Shown: one piece after another, positions 1-8,485 of the stretch
Position numbering within the stretch: the stretch's first letter is position 1
Layout of the letters: each line of letters starts with the position of its first letter
NCBI RefSeq assembly: GCF_901827175.1
Contig: NZ_LR594662.1
Location: forward strand, 1,426,001 to 1,490,000
Direction of reading: 5' to 3'
Length of the DNA: 64,000 bases
Origin: Variovorax sp. RA8
Lineage (GTDB): Bacteria > Pseudomonadota > Gammaproteobacteria > Burkholderiales > Burkholderiaceae_C
Position numbers and translations under genes: made by a program
The notes under the pieces: generated by a model
Seen by the model: only the letters and a program-made list of their open reading frames with translations
Told to the model about the DNA's origin: nothing
The model's database searches: none

Positions 1-806
1 TGCTGACCAGCCACGTCTGGCGACAGGACCACAATGGCTTCAGCCATCAGGATCCGGGCTTCATCGATCACGTGGCCAGCAAGAAGGCCGAAGTGGTGCG
101 CATCTACCTGCCGCCCGATGCCAACACGCTGCTCTCGGTGACCGATCACTGCTTGCGAAGCCGCGGCTATGTCAACGTGATCGTGGCCGGCAAGCAACCG
201 GAGTTCCAGTGGCTGGACATGGAATCTGCCGTGCGGCACTGCAGCGTCGGGATGGGGATCTGGACCTGGGCCAGCAACGACGAAGGCCAGGCACCCGACG
301 TGGTCATGGCCTGTGCCGGCGACGTGGCGACGCTGGAGACGCTCGCTGCGGTCGATCTGCTTCGGCGCGAGTTGCCCGACCTGAAGGTGCGCGTGGTCAA
401 TGTGGTCGACCTGATGAGCCTGCAGTCTCCGTCGGAACACCCGCATGGGCTTGCGGACGCGGAGTTCGATTCGATCTTCACCGAGGACAAGCCGGTGATC
501 TTCGCCTTCCACGGCTACCCGTGGCTGATTCATCGGCTCACGTACAGGCGCACCAACCACGCCAACTTCCACGTGCACGGCTACCGGGAGGAAGGCACGA
601 CCACGACCCCGTTCGACATGACCGTGCTGAACCGGCTCGACCGCTTCCACCTCGCTGCGGATGCCATCGACCGCGTGCCGCGTGTCCGCGATGCCGCAGG
701 TCACGTCAAGCAGCACTTGCGCGATCGTCTGCTGTCGCACCGGGCATGGATCACTTCCCGCGGAGAAGACATGCCGGAGATCTTGAACTGGCGCTGGGCG
801 AGCTGA
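1..806 (+). CDS. xfp: Phosphoketolase, C-terminal part (gene starts before the window)
   Basis: This is the C-terminal third of a xylulose-5-phosphate/fructose-6-phosphate phosphoketolase, the TPP-dependent cytosolic enzyme that splits a ketose phosphate with inorganic phosphate into acetyl phosphate and a shorter aldose phosphate. The reading frame is open from base 3 with no start, so the 5' end lies outside. Visible family signatures are [19 protein letters not shown] at the very beginning, [13 protein letters not shown], and the late stretch [26 protein letters not shown] that closes the transketolase-like C-terminal domain. The end ILNWRW just before the TGA is the usual terminus of the family, so the 3' end is complete. 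A GTG at 72 could be mistaken for a start, but homology continues upstream of it. The next gene is convergent, 21 bases away. Confidence 0.93.
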   Translation, partial: LTSHVWRQDHNGFSHQDPGFIDHVASKKAEVVRIYLPPDANTLLSVTDHCLRSRGYVNVIVAGKQPEFQWLDMESAVRHCSVGMGIWTWASNDEGQAPDVVMACAGDVATLETLAAVDLLRRELPDLKVRVVNVVDLMSLQSPSEHPHGLADAEFDSIFTEDKPVIFAFHGYPWLIHRLTYRRTNHANFHVHGYREEGTTTTPFDMTVLNRLDRFHLAADAIDRVPRVRDAAGHVKQHLRDRLLSHRAWITSRGEDMPEILNWRWAS

Positions 807-827
807 TCCGGGCCTTGTTCCTGGCGG

Positions 828-1541
828 CTACATCTGGCCACGCTTGAAGTTCTCGGGCCCCGCGACGACAGCAGCCAGAAACAGATCGATCGAGAACTCG
901 ATCATGCGCTGCGTGTCGAGGTTGCTGTCGGTGCGTGGAATGCGTCCACCCAGGATGAGCGCCGCGACGCCGTGCTCCATCGACCAGGCCGCATGCGAAA
1001 GGTAGTGGAGCTGCTCCTTGTCCCAGCCGCTCTCGAGCGCCAGCTCGAACACCGAGTCCGAGAAGTACGAGTATGAGATGTTGCTCGTCGCTTCGACATC
1101 GCCGCGCACGAATTCCTGCAGCAGCCGGGGGCCGGTCATCAGGTCGAACAGCCCGGCGTGCATCTGGGCATAGCGCACGTAGCTCAGCATCATCTCGCGA
1201 GCCTTCGGCAGGGCAGGCAGGTGCCGCGCGAAGATCTCCTTGCGCTGCTCCGCAAGCTGCTTGAATCCGCTGACGGCGATGGCTGCCAGCAACTCCTCCT
1301 TGCCCTTGAAGTGGCGCGACGGAGCCGCTTCGGAAACACCCAGCCGGCGTGCCAGGGCGCGCAAGCTCAGCTCGCTCGCCCCGTTTTCCTCGAACATCCT
1401 GCGGCCTTCCTCCACCAACGCATTGCGCAACCCGCCTCGCTCGTAGGCCGGCTCGCGCAGCTGCGGCGGCAATGCTCGCGGCCTCTTGGCAGCGGTTCGC
1501 GCAGCGCTGCGGTTTGGTGTCTGTGACGCCTTGCTGGTCAT
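828..1541 (-). CDS. TetR/AcrR-family transcriptional regulator
   Basis: 237-residue TetR-type repressor. A basic N-terminal tail (residues 1-35) precedes the helix-turn-helix at about 40-85, with the recognition segment LARRLGVSEAAPSRHFKGKE. The C-terminal ligand domain has the SHAAWSMEHGVAALILGGR stretch (about 180-200) typical of the WHG-type TetR C-terminal domain. It is transcribed away from the crotonase/CoA-transferase operon, and the 166-base gap between them holds a dense set of GTTATC/GTTAAC half-sites, so it very probably represses that operon and itself. The ligand is likely an acyl-CoA or aromatic intermediate of the pathway; that is inference. Start ATG at 1541. Confidence 0.9.
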   Translation of the reverse strand: MTSKASQTPNRSAARTAAKRPRALPPQLREPAYERGGLRNALVEEGRRMFEENGASELSLRALARRLGVSEAAPSRHFKGKEELLAAIAVSGFKQLAEQRKEIFARHLPALPKAREMMLSYVRYAQMHAGLFDLMTGPRLLQEFVRGDVEATSNISYSYFSDSVFELALESGWDKEQLHYLSHAAWSMEHGVAALILGGRIPRTDSNLDTQRMIEFSIDLFLAAVVAGPENFKRGQM

Positions 1542-1605
1542 CGCTGGAGGGCTCCTTGCAACTCGGCCGATCTTACAAGCGCGAGTCGCGGGAATCGGAT
1601 CTCAC

Positions 1606-1651
1606 GTTATCGGGTTAACACTGATAACTAGAGCTGTTAACACCGTTATCA
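1606..1651. promoter_or_regulatory. Clustered TetR-type operator in the divergent promoter
   Basis: Five 6-base half-sites lie in 46 bases: GTTATC (1606), GTTAAC (1614), GATAAC (1623), GTTAAC (1636) and GTTATC (1645). TGATAAC at 1622-1628 and GTTATCA at 1645-1651 form a perfect 7-base inverted repeat. The stretch is strikingly AT-rich compared with its surroundings and sits between the divergent TetR gene and the crotonase operon. That placement fits one or two overlapping TetR dimer sites over both promoters. Confidence 0.7.
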
Positions 1652-1707
1652 TTGGCCGCAAGGGTGCGATGGCCATCCCGGCGATGTCACCTCGAAGGAG
1701 AAGATCA

Positions 1708-2466
1708 ATGAGCTCGATTTCGTACGAAAAGGACGGTGCCGTCGGCATCGTCAGCATGGCCAAGCCACCGCACAACCTGATCGACAACACGATGCTCCAG
1801 GAGCTTGCGTCCACCTACGCGAGGGCAGTCGAGGAGGGGTGCCGCTCGATCCTGTTGCGAAGCTCGATGCGTCACTTCTGCGCCGGCGCCGACCTCAACG
1901 TCCTCGCGTCGGAGCGATGGGATCAGAAGGCGCTTGCGAGACTCTGGGCGTCGCTGGAAGACGTGCCGATCCCGACGGTCGCGGCTGTTCACGGCGCGGC
2001 ACTGGGCGGCGGCTTCGAGCTGGCGTTGATGTGCGACATGATCATCGCGGCAGACACCGCTTCCTTCGGCATGGCAGAGGCCTCGCTGGGGCTGCTGCCG
2101 CTCCTCGGAGGCGTCCAGCGCGTCGTGCAGCGCGCAGGCCTGGCGCGTGGCAAGGAAATGGCCATGTTCGGCCGCCGTCACGATCCTCGGGCGCTGGAGC
2201 GCTGGGGCGTGGTCAACCTGGTCGCAGCAGAAGCCGAGCTCTCCGGCGTCTCGATCTCGTGGGCCCGGCAACTCGCGGCCGGGGCGACGGTGGCGCTGCG
2301 TGGCATCAAGACCGTCGCGAACCTCTCGGCCCGCAGCGGCATCTCGGCCGCCGACGCGCGACAGGAAGAGGTCAACGCGTCGATGTGGAACAGCGCCGAT
2401 CAGGCACGCGGCCTCGCAGCCTTTGCGGCCACCGGCCCGGGCTCCGCCGTCTTCGAAGGAGATTGA
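1708..2466 (+). CDS. Enoyl-CoA hydratase/isomerase (crotonase) family protein
   Basis: 252-residue crotonase-fold enzyme acting on an acyl-CoA thioester. The oxyanion-hole segments are HFCAGADLN (about 56-64) and HGAALGGGFELAL (95-107). Both catalytic glutamates of enoyl-CoA hydratases appear to be present, Glu124 in MAEASLG and Glu150 in RGKEMAMFG, so hydratase activity is plausible. The start at 1708 is set by AAGGAG at 1695-1700, seven bases upstream; the frame is open further upstream but that part is non-coding. The CoA-transferase gene begins two bases after its stop, so the two are translationally linked. The exact substrate cannot be read from sequence. Confidence 0.9.
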   Translation: MSSISYEKDGAVGIVSMAKPPHNLIDNTMLQELASTYARAVEEGCRSILLRSSMRHFCAGADLNVLASERWDQKALARLWASLEDVPIPTVAAVHGAALGGGFELALMCDMIIAADTASFGMAEASLGLLPLLGGVQRVVQRAGLARGKEMAMFGRRHDPRALERWGVVNLVAAEAELSGVSISWARQLAAGATVALRGIKTVANLSARSGISAADARQEEVNASMWNSADQARGLAAFAATGPGSAVFEGD

Positions 2467-2468
2467 AC

Positions 2469-3698
2469 ATGAGCGCGCCACTGGAAGGTCTGAGGGTCGT
2501 CGATTTCACCCGCGTGCTGTCCGGTCCGGGCTGCACCAAGGCGCTGCGTGACCTGGGTGCCGACGTCACCAAGATCGAGCCGCCTGCAGGCGATGTGGGC
2601 CGGGCGGGCGTACCGCATATCGGCGCCATGTCGACCTACTACGCCCAGCAGAACGCCGGCAAGCGCAACATCAGCCTCGACCTGAACTGGCCCGAGGCGC
2701 GAGACATCGTGGCGAAGCTCTGTGCCGATGCCGACGTGATCGTCGAGAACTTCCGTCCCGGAACGCTCGCGCGTTTCGGCTTCGGCTACGACGATGTGGC
2801 GAAGTTCAATCCGAAGATCGTTTACGTGTCGATCAGCGGCTACGGTCAAACGGGGCCATGGCGCAATCGACCCGCTTTCGCGCCGACGGTTCATGCCGAG
2901 ACCGGCCTGACGGACATCCTTCAGAAGCACTACGAGGGCGCGATGGTCGAGATGCGCAACGACGCATGCAGCCATGCCGACGTCTATACGGGGCTCCATG
3001 GGGTCATCGCGGTGCTGGCCGCATTGCAGCATCGGTCACGCACCGGAGAGGGTCAATACGTCGACGTCTCGATGGCAGCGACGATGCTTTCGGCCAATGA
3101 ACGCGCCGGCGCGCAGTTGTCAGGGCTTGATGTGAACGACGAGCCGTACGCCCTGAGCGCCAACGAGTCGCCGATCTTCGAACTGCCGGATGGACGGCGC
3201 CTCACGATCGCGACGAGTCCGGTGTTCTCGCCGATGTTCATTCGGTACTGCTCGATGATGCGCCGCACGGATCTGCTCAAGGATCCGCGTTTTGCCACGG
3301 CAACCCTTCGAAAGCTCAATCTTTCGAGCTTGCTGGCCGAGGTCAAGGCCTGGATCCTGACCTTCACCGACCTGGACCAGCTCCAGGCGCAAGTCAGCGA
3401 AGCGGGCCTGGCGATCGGCGTCGTGCGCAGCACGCAGGATCTCGCGGATTCCGAGTGGGCGAAGGATTGGGGCGCGGTCGTCGAAGTCGAAGACCGTGAA
3501 GGCGGAACCGTGCGCATGCCCGGGCCTCCGTGGCGCTTCGGCCGCTCCCGGCTGCCGGCGCCGGGCTTGCCCTACTTCCAGGGGGAAAGCAACGCGGAAG
3601 TGCTTGGCGAGCTGGGGATTCCGGCCAAGCAAATCGAAGCACTGCGCAAGCAAGGGGTTCTGCGAAGCCGTCGCAGCCCGGCTGGTGCGTTCGACTGA
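2469..3698 (+). CDS. CaiB/BaiF-type (class III) CoA-transferase
   Basis: 409-residue family III CoA-transferase, which moves CoA between carboxylic acids through an aspartyl-CoA intermediate. The N-terminal signature is LEGLRVVDFTRVLSGPGCT with LRDLGADVTKIEPP following; the active-site aspartate is Asp171 in SHADVYTGLHG; the C-terminal half has the usual TGEGQYVDVSM and LLAEV segments. It follows the crotonase by two bases and precedes fumarylacetoacetase by 20, so it probably activates the operon's acid substrate as its CoA ester. Members of this family are not substrate-predictable, and the donor (often succinyl-CoA) is not known. Confidence 0.92.
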   Translation: MSAPLEGLRVVDFTRVLSGPGCTKALRDLGADVTKIEPPAGDVGRAGVPHIGAMSTYYAQQNAGKRNISLDLNWPEARDIVAKLCADADVIVENFRPGTLARFGFGYDDVAKFNPKIVYVSISGYGQTGPWRNRPAFAPTVHAETGLTDILQKHYEGAMVEMRNDACSHADVYTGLHGVIAVLAALQHRSRTGEGQYVDVSMAATMLSANERAGAQLSGLDVNDEPYALSANESPIFELPDGRRLTIATSPVFSPMFIRYCSMMRRTDLLKDPRFATATLRKLNLSSLLAEVKAWILTFTDLDQLQAQVSEAGLAIGVVRSTQDLADSEWAKDWGAVVEVEDREGGTVRMPGPPWRFGRSRLPAPGLPYFQGESNAEVLGELGIPAKQIEALRKQGVLRSRRSPAGAFD

Positions 3699-3718
3699 AC
3701 AGCGTCGAGGCGAATCCC

Positions 3719-5062
3719 ATGCGCACGATCGATCGAACCCACGATGCCGCGGCGAGCAGTTGGCTGGGGAGCGCGAACACGCCAGGCACCGACTTTCCGA
3801 TCCAGAATTTGCCGTTTGCCGTGTTCCGAAGGGCAGGGAGCCGCGAAATGCCACGCGGCGGCGTTGCCATCGGCGACGAGGTCCTGGACCTGGCTGCCTT
3901 GAGCAGGACCCAGTGCCTCGAAGGCTTGGCGCTGCGAGCCGCGCAGTCCTGCGCCGCACCGGTGCTCAACGACTTCCTCGCCATGGGGCCCGTGGCATGG
4001 CGCACATTGCGGGGCGCGCTCTTCGACCTCCTGCACACGGGCGAGGTCGCCACTGCGCCGTCGCACGTCGAGACGGTCCGAGGCTGCCTGGTTCCGCAAT
4101 CCGAGGTGGAGCACGCGCTTCCCGTCCGGATCGGCGACTACACGGACTTCTACACGTCGATCCACCACGCACGAACGATCAGCCGTCTGTTGGACCCGAA
4201 GGGCGAGGTACCCCGGAACTTCCAATGGGTGCCCACTGCGTACCACGGGCGGGTGTCTTCCATCGGGGTCGCGGGGCAGAAGTTCCGGCGGCCGCATGGC
4301 CAGGCGCTGCGGGACGGAAGCACCACGCCCGAATACGGACCTTCCAGGCGCCTCGACTACGAACTCGAGCTCGGCATCTATGTCGGCGCGGGCAATGCGC
4401 TGGGCGAGCGCATTGCGCTTTCGCGCGCCGAGGACCACGTCTTCGGCATTTCGCTGCTCAACGACTGGTCAGCGCGGGATATCCAGGCCTGGGAGATGGC
4501 GCCTCTCGGACCGTTCCATGCAAAGAACTTCACCACCACGGTCTCGCCCTGGATCATCACGATGGACGCACTAGCCCCCTACAGGATGCCGTGGACCCGG
4601 CCCGCGGCCGATCCGCAGCCATTGCCCTACCTGGAGAGCGCCTCTCACCGCGCAGGAGGAGCCATCGACATCCGGCTCCAAGTGTCCATCGAGACCCATC
4701 GCATGCGCGAAGCCGGCCTTGCAGCCGAGGCGTTGTCACGCACCAGCTTCTCTCATCACTATTGGTCCATCGCGCAGATGGTCACTCACCACGCCGCCGG
4801 CGGCTGCAATCTGCAGCCGGGCGACCTGCTGGGCAGCGGCACGATCTCCGGACCGGAGCCTGCCGAAGCGGGCGCACTGATGGAGCTCGCGCTTGCCGGC
4901 AAGAAACCGGTGCAACTCGGCAACGGCGAGCGTCGAAGCTTCCTGGAGGATGGGGACGCGATCATCTTCCACGGGTGGTGCGAGCGTGAAGGATTCAATC
5001 GCATCGGCTTCGGCTTCAACCATGGGCTGGTGCTTGCGGCACTGTCGCAGTCCGAGGAATAG
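3719..5062 (+). CDS. fahA: Fumarylacetoacetase
   Basis: 447 residues, the normal length of fumarylacetoacetate hydrolase (EC 3.7.1.2). It matches the full two-domain enzyme rather than the short FahA-like hydrolases. The N-terminal domain begins with SSWLGSANTPGTDFPIQNLP (13-32). The metal and active-site residues of the family are visible: Asp143 in DYTDFYTS, Glu215 and Glu217 in DYELELGIYV, and Asp249 in LLNDWSARD. The start at 3719 was chosen because homology starts at residue 13; the frame is open upstream but overlaps the CoA-transferase. It normally ends the homogentisate pathway, yet no homogentisate dioxygenase or maleylacetoacetate isomerase lies nearby. Its role here may be cleavage of a related beta-diketo acid. 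Confidence 0.93.
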   Translation: MRTIDRTHDAAASSWLGSANTPGTDFPIQNLPFAVFRRAGSREMPRGGVAIGDEVLDLAALSRTQCLEGLALRAAQSCAAPVLNDFLAMGPVAWRTLRGALFDLLHTGEVATAPSHVETVRGCLVPQSEVEHALPVRIGDYTDFYTSIHHARTISRLLDPKGEVPRNFQWVPTAYHGRVSSIGVAGQKFRRPHGQALRDGSTTPEYGPSRRLDYELELGIYVGAGNALGERIALSRAEDHVFGISLLNDWSARDIQAWEMAPLGPFHAKNFTTTVSPWIITMDALAPYRMPWTRPAADPQPLPYLESASHRAGGAIDIRLQVSIETHRMREAGLAAEALSRTSFSHHYWSIAQMVTHHAAGGCNLQPGDLLGSGTISGPEPAEAGALMELALAGKKPVQLGNGERRSFLEDGDAIIFHGWCEREGFNRIGFGFNHGLVLAALSQSEE

Positions 5063-5123
5063 TTTCGCTTCTGCCAATCGGCATTCCGGTCTTTCGTCAA
5101 CGACAACCACATCGGAGCTCATC

Positions 5124-6122
5124 ATGAAGACTAGCAATCAAGCGACCGGCCGCCTTGTCGGCTGGATCGTCGCAATGGCAGCGCTGCAGCCCTTCGGCGC
5201 CGCCGTAGCGCAGGCGCCTTCCTCGAAGCCCGTGGTGCTGCGCGTCGCCTATCCCGCAGGTGGCCCTGCCGACGTCGCGGCGCGCAAGATCCAGGTGCCG
5301 CTGCAGTCGACACTCGGGCAGACGGTCATCGTCGAGAACCTGCCCGGCGCAGGCGGATCGATCGCCGCGGCCAACGTGCTGAACGCTCCGCCGGACGGCC
5401 AGACGCTGCTGGTGACGACCGGCAACGACATGATCCTCTCGCCCCTCGCGATGTCGCAGGTGAAGTACAAGCCCGAGAACTACCGGCTGTTGGCGACCAT
5501 CCTGCCGACCGACTTCACGCTGGTGACGAGTGCCGAGCACGCCTTCGCCAATGTCGACGAGCTCATCGAGCATTCGAAGAAGGCGGGCGGCAAGGAGATG
5601 ACGGTCGGCAGCTGGGGCTACGGCTCGGCGCCCTACCTGGTGGCGGCGGACTTCGCCGCTGCCACGGGCGCGCGGCTGATGGATGTGCCCTACAAGGGGG
5701 CGGCGCCTGTCGTCCAGGCGCTGCTCAGCCGCGAGATCGACATGGCTTTCGTGCCGCTGGCGCCCAACGTGCTGGAGTTGGTGCGCACGGGCAAGATCAA
5801 GGCGATCGGCGTCGCGAACACGAAGCGCAACCCCTTCCTGGCCCAGGTGCCCACGCTGAGCGAGGGCAAGTACCTCAAGAACTTTGTCTATAGCGCGTGG
5901 GCAGCTGTCTTCATCCCGGCCTCCGCGCCCGAATCCACGGCCGCCAGGCTCGGCAAGGACTTGGCAGAGATCGTGAAGGGCGACGAGTTCCAGCGCTTTC
6001 TTCGCGACTCGGCCGCGTTGCCTGTCGAACCCATGACGCTCGCACAGGCCGATGCCTTCTATCGGCAGGAGATCGAGAAGTTCCGCCGCATCGCCAAGCT
6101 CGTCAAGCTCGAACCACAGTAG
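5124..6122 (+). CDS. Bug/TctC-family periplasmic substrate-binding protein
   Basis: 332 residues with a signal peptide ending near residue 31 (hydrophobic core GWIVAMAALQPFGAAVA, then AQA). The mature part shows the Bug signature: LRVAYPAGGPADVAAR, TVIVENLPGAGGSIAAANV and PPDGQTLLVTT early on, and DVPYKGAAPVVQALL with GKIKAIGVANTKR later. Bug proteins bind carboxylates or related small ligands in the periplasm, usually for tripartite tricarboxylate transporters. No TctA/TctB membrane genes are present here, as is common for orphan Bug proteins in Burkholderiales. It lies 61 bases after fumarylacetoacetase and is probably the extracytoplasmic receptor for the operon's substrate. Confidence 0.9.
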   Translation: MKTSNQATGRLVGWIVAMAALQPFGAAVAQAPSSKPVVLRVAYPAGGPADVAARKIQVPLQSTLGQTVIVENLPGAGGSIAAANVLNAPPDGQTLLVTTGNDMILSPLAMSQVKYKPENYRLLATILPTDFTLVTSAEHAFANVDELIEHSKKAGGKEMTVGSWGYGSAPYLVAADFAAATGARLMDVPYKGAAPVVQALLSREIDMAFVPLAPNVLELVRTGKIKAIGVANTKRNPFLAQVPTLSEGKYLKNFVYSAWAAVFIPASAPESTAARLGKDLAEIVKGDEFQRFLRDSAALPVEPMTLAQADAFYRQEIEKFRRIAKLVKLEPQ

Positions 6123-6133
6123 CAGGAGTTTCC

Positions 6134-6655
6134 ATGATCAACGCCCCCCGAACACCGGATGTCTCGGTGACGACCTCCGTCCTTCCCGTGGACCACGTGA
6201 AGATCACCACGCCGAAGCCCTATGCCGAAGTCAAGGCGGCGCTCGAATCCAGGCTCGGCCGGCTCGATGATTCCATTCGGAATCTGTTGAAGAAGAACGA
6301 GATCGAAGCCGTCCGCGCCGCCCTGCAGAAGGCGGCGGGTGAAGATGGACTGGCCATCCACTATGTCGGCCCGCATGGAGACTGGCTGGCGCTGAAGGGT
6401 GAGCGCAGGAATGCGACCGCGTACCTGATCGGCAACGTGCTGTACGCCGTGCAGATGACGAGCATCGATCTTGCGGCCGGTCTCTATGCGCCGCTGCGGG
6501 TCGTCCTCTATGAAAACGCGGAGGGCGGCTCGACCTTCGAGTACGACAAGCCGTCGACGCAATTCAGCCAGTTCCGGCAACCGGAGATCGACCGCGTGGC
6601 GGCGATCCTCGACGAGCGGCTTCATTCGGTCCTGATCAAGGTGGGTACGCCATGA
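6134..6655 (+). CDS. DUF302-domain protein
   Basis: 173 residues without signal peptide or membrane segment. Residues about 60-150 match the DUF302 pattern: the gly/asp-rich turn VGPHGDWLAL, then KGERRNATAYLIGN, then ASIDL-like and LRVVLYEN strands followed by FEYDKPSTQFSQF. DUF302 is a small alpha/beta fold of unknown function. It is sandwiched between two Bug genes, starting 11 bases after the first and overlapping the second by ATGA at 6652-6655, so it is co-translated with them. The AGGAG at 6122-6127 is its ribosome site. What it does for the pathway is not known. Confidence 0.75.
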   Translation: MINAPRTPDVSVTTSVLPVDHVKITTPKPYAEVKAALESRLGRLDDSIRNLLKKNEIEAVRAALQKAAGEDGLAIHYVGPHGDWLALKGERRNATAYLIGNVLYAVQMTSIDLAAGLYAPLRVVLYENAEGGSTFEYDKPSTQFSQFRQPEIDRVAAILDERLHSVLIKVGTP

Positions 6656-7635
6656 CAAGCGGCTGCCTCAAGCGCCTGGCCTGGATCGGCCTCGCGAGCG
6701 TGCTCGCGCTCGCCTCGTCGCTCTCGTTCGCAGAGAGTTATCCCTCGCGGCCCGTCAAGATCGTCGTGCCGTACACCGCAGGCGGCCCCGTGGATCAGCT
6801 GGCGCGGGGGCTCGCGGAGCGGCTCGGCAAATCGTCGGGACAGCCGTTCGTTGTCGAGAACAAGCCGGGCGGCAATACCATCGTGGCCGCCTCGATGGTC
6901 GCCAAGGCGCCGGCGGACGGCTACACGCTGTTCATGGCCTCGTCCGCCAGCCTGGCCGTGAATCCCCTGGTCTACCGCAAGCTCGCCTACGACCCCGATC
7001 GCGACTTCGCAGCCGTTTCCCTGGTCGCCACGGCACCGCTGGTGATGGTGGTCGGAAACTCCACGCCGGCCACCCGCCTGAAGGAGCTGATCCCCTACAT
7101 CCGCAGCCGCGAAGGCAACTTTGCCTATGCCTCGAACGGCAACGGCAATCCGCTGCACCTGGCCTGTGCGCTCTTCGGATCGATGGCCAACGTGGACATG
7201 CTGCACGTGCCCTACAACGGCACCGCGCCGGCCGTTGCGAGCGTGCTTGCCGGCGACACGCAGATGACCTGCGACATCGTGCTGAGCTCGATGCCCCAGA
7301 TCAAGGCGGGCAAGCTCCGCGCGATCGGCATCGTGGGCCCTCGGCGCGTCGAAGCGCTTCCCGATGTGCCGACGCTGGCGGAAGAAGGGCTGCTCGGCGT
7401 CGATGCTGCCGTCTGGTTCGCGTTGGTGGCGCCGGCGGCCACGCCGCCCGAGGTCGTGGCCAAACTGAACAAGGAAGTGGTCAAGGCCATCGACGATCCG
7501 GCCATGAAGGCGCGCTTCAGCGCCATGGCGATGGAGCTCGGCAGCAGCTCGCCGCAGGGCGTCGTCGACCTGACGAACCGCGAACGCAGCAAGTGGGCGG
7601 CTGTCGTGCGCAAGTACGACATCAAGGTCGAATGA
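6652..7635 (+). CDS. Bug/TctC-family periplasmic substrate-binding protein (second of the operon)
   Basis: 327 residues; signal peptide to about Ala27 (GLASVLALASSLSFA), mature start ESYPSRPVKIVVPYTAGGP. Bug motifs include FVVENKPGGNTIVAASMVAKAPADGYTLF split across residues 60-90, LHVPYNGTAPAVASVLAG, and KLRAIGIVGPRRVEALPDVPTL. Its start overlaps the DUF302 stop (ATGA), making it the last strongly coupled gene of the TetR-controlled operon. Two different Bug proteins in one operon suggest two ligands or two affinities; the sequence does not say which. Confidence 0.9.
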   Translation: MTSGCLKRLAWIGLASVLALASSLSFAESYPSRPVKIVVPYTAGGPVDQLARGLAERLGKSSGQPFVVENKPGGNTIVAASMVAKAPADGYTLFMASSASLAVNPLVYRKLAYDPDRDFAAVSLVATAPLVMVVGNSTPATRLKELIPYIRSREGNFAYASNGNGNPLHLACALFGSMANVDMLHVPYNGTAPAVASVLAGDTQMTCDIVLSSMPQIKAGKLRAIGIVGPRRVEALPDVPTLAEEGLLGVDAAVWFALVAPAATPPEVVAKLNKEVVKAIDDPAMKARFSAMAMELGSSSPQGVVDLTNRERSKWAAVVRKYDIKVE

Positions 7636-7646
7636 GGCTCGGGCCA

Positions 7647-7817
7647 ATGAACCCCACCGCATGCAAGATGCAAGCGCAGGACGAGTGCGTGATCGTCGGC
7701 GGATGCAACGGGCTGCACTGGATTCCGGTGGCGCAACAGGCCGACTACTATCGGGCGCAGAAACTCATGGCAATGCTCGGCCTCGTCTGCATGCCGGTGC
7801 TTCTGTTTCTCTTGTAA
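7647..7817 (+). CDS. Small hypothetical protein with a C-terminal membrane helix
   Basis: 56 codons from ATG 7647. The N-terminal half contains two CxxxxxxxGGCNG-like cysteine spacings (ECVIVGGCNGLHW), and the C-terminal 18 residues are hydrophobic (MAMLGLVCMPVLLFLL), which would make a tail-anchored membrane peptide. It begins 11 bases after the Bug gene and could be translated from the same message. No family is recognised. Codon use is compatible with coding, but the length gives little statistical support, so this may be spurious. Confidence 0.35.
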   Translation: MNPTACKMQAQDECVIVGGCNGLHWIPVAQQADYYRAQKLMAMLGLVCMPVLLFLL

Positions 7818-7932
7818 TCACAAGAAGCTCGAACTGGAGAAAGAGCTGGCGGTTCGGATGAGCAGGACCTGTGCAATCGATGAATCGCGATCGAGCTTCG
7901 GGCCATGAGCGCAATACGCCTACCATCGACGC

Positions 7933-8343
7933 ATGTCGCCTCGAACAAGAATCCGGCCAAGTTCCCGACCCGTGCCGCGGGCTCGAGTTGCCCAATTGCT
8001 CTGGCGTTTGCTGGCGATCCTGTTCATGGCCTTGGGCGTGCTGGGAGTCGTTCTTCCGGTTGTCCCGACAGTGCCCTTTCTGCTGGCGGCCGCGTGGGCC
8101 GGCGGCCGTGGCTGGCCGGCCCTGGAGCAGTGGCTCCTCGGTCATCCCCGCTACGGTGAATCCATCCGGCAATGGCGCAATGGCGGCGTGGTCTCGCGCC
8201 GCGGCAAGTGGGCCGCGACGCTGATGATGGCCTGCAGCGCCATCTTGTTGCAATTTGTGGAAGGACCCTGGGCGCTCAAGGTCGGCGTGCCGGTTCTCAT
8301 GGGCATGGTGACCCTCTGGCTGTGGAGCCGGCCCGAAAAATAA
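7933..8343 (+). CDS. DUF454 (YbaN-type) inner-membrane protein
   Basis: 136 residues with the DUF454 signature: a first hydrophobic block LLWRLLAILFMALGVLGVVL followed by PVVPTVPFLLAAAWA, then the conserved loop HPRYGESIRQW, and a second hydrophobic block around residues 90-130 (two helices). Members are small inner-membrane proteins of unknown function, E. coli YbaN being the reference. The basic N-terminus (PRTRIRPSSRPVPRAR) would remain in the cytoplasm. It is not clearly part of an operon; about 115 bases separate it from the upstream small gene. Confidence 0.85.
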   Translation: MSPRTRIRPSSRPVPRARVAQLLWRLLAILFMALGVLGVVLPVVPTVPFLLAAAWAGGRGWPALEQWLLGHPRYGESIRQWRNGGVVSRRGKWAATLMMACSAILLQFVEGPWALKVGVPVLMGMVTLWLWSRPEK

Positions 8344-8485
8344 CGCGTGGCGGACCATCGGAGGCCATCGAGGAGGTTCTGTCGCGGTGGGCCGAATTCA
8401 ACCGGGATCGCCCCTGGTCTTCAGGAAGGCGGAGTATTGGAATTGTGCAAAGCGCCTTTCGGCGCTCGATGCGGTACAAAGCCTC

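Noticed and set aside
3530..3718. Longer fumarylacetoacetase starting inside the CoA-transferase gene
   Set aside because: Homology starts after ATG 3719, and the extra 63 residues are the shifted frame of the CoA-transferase.
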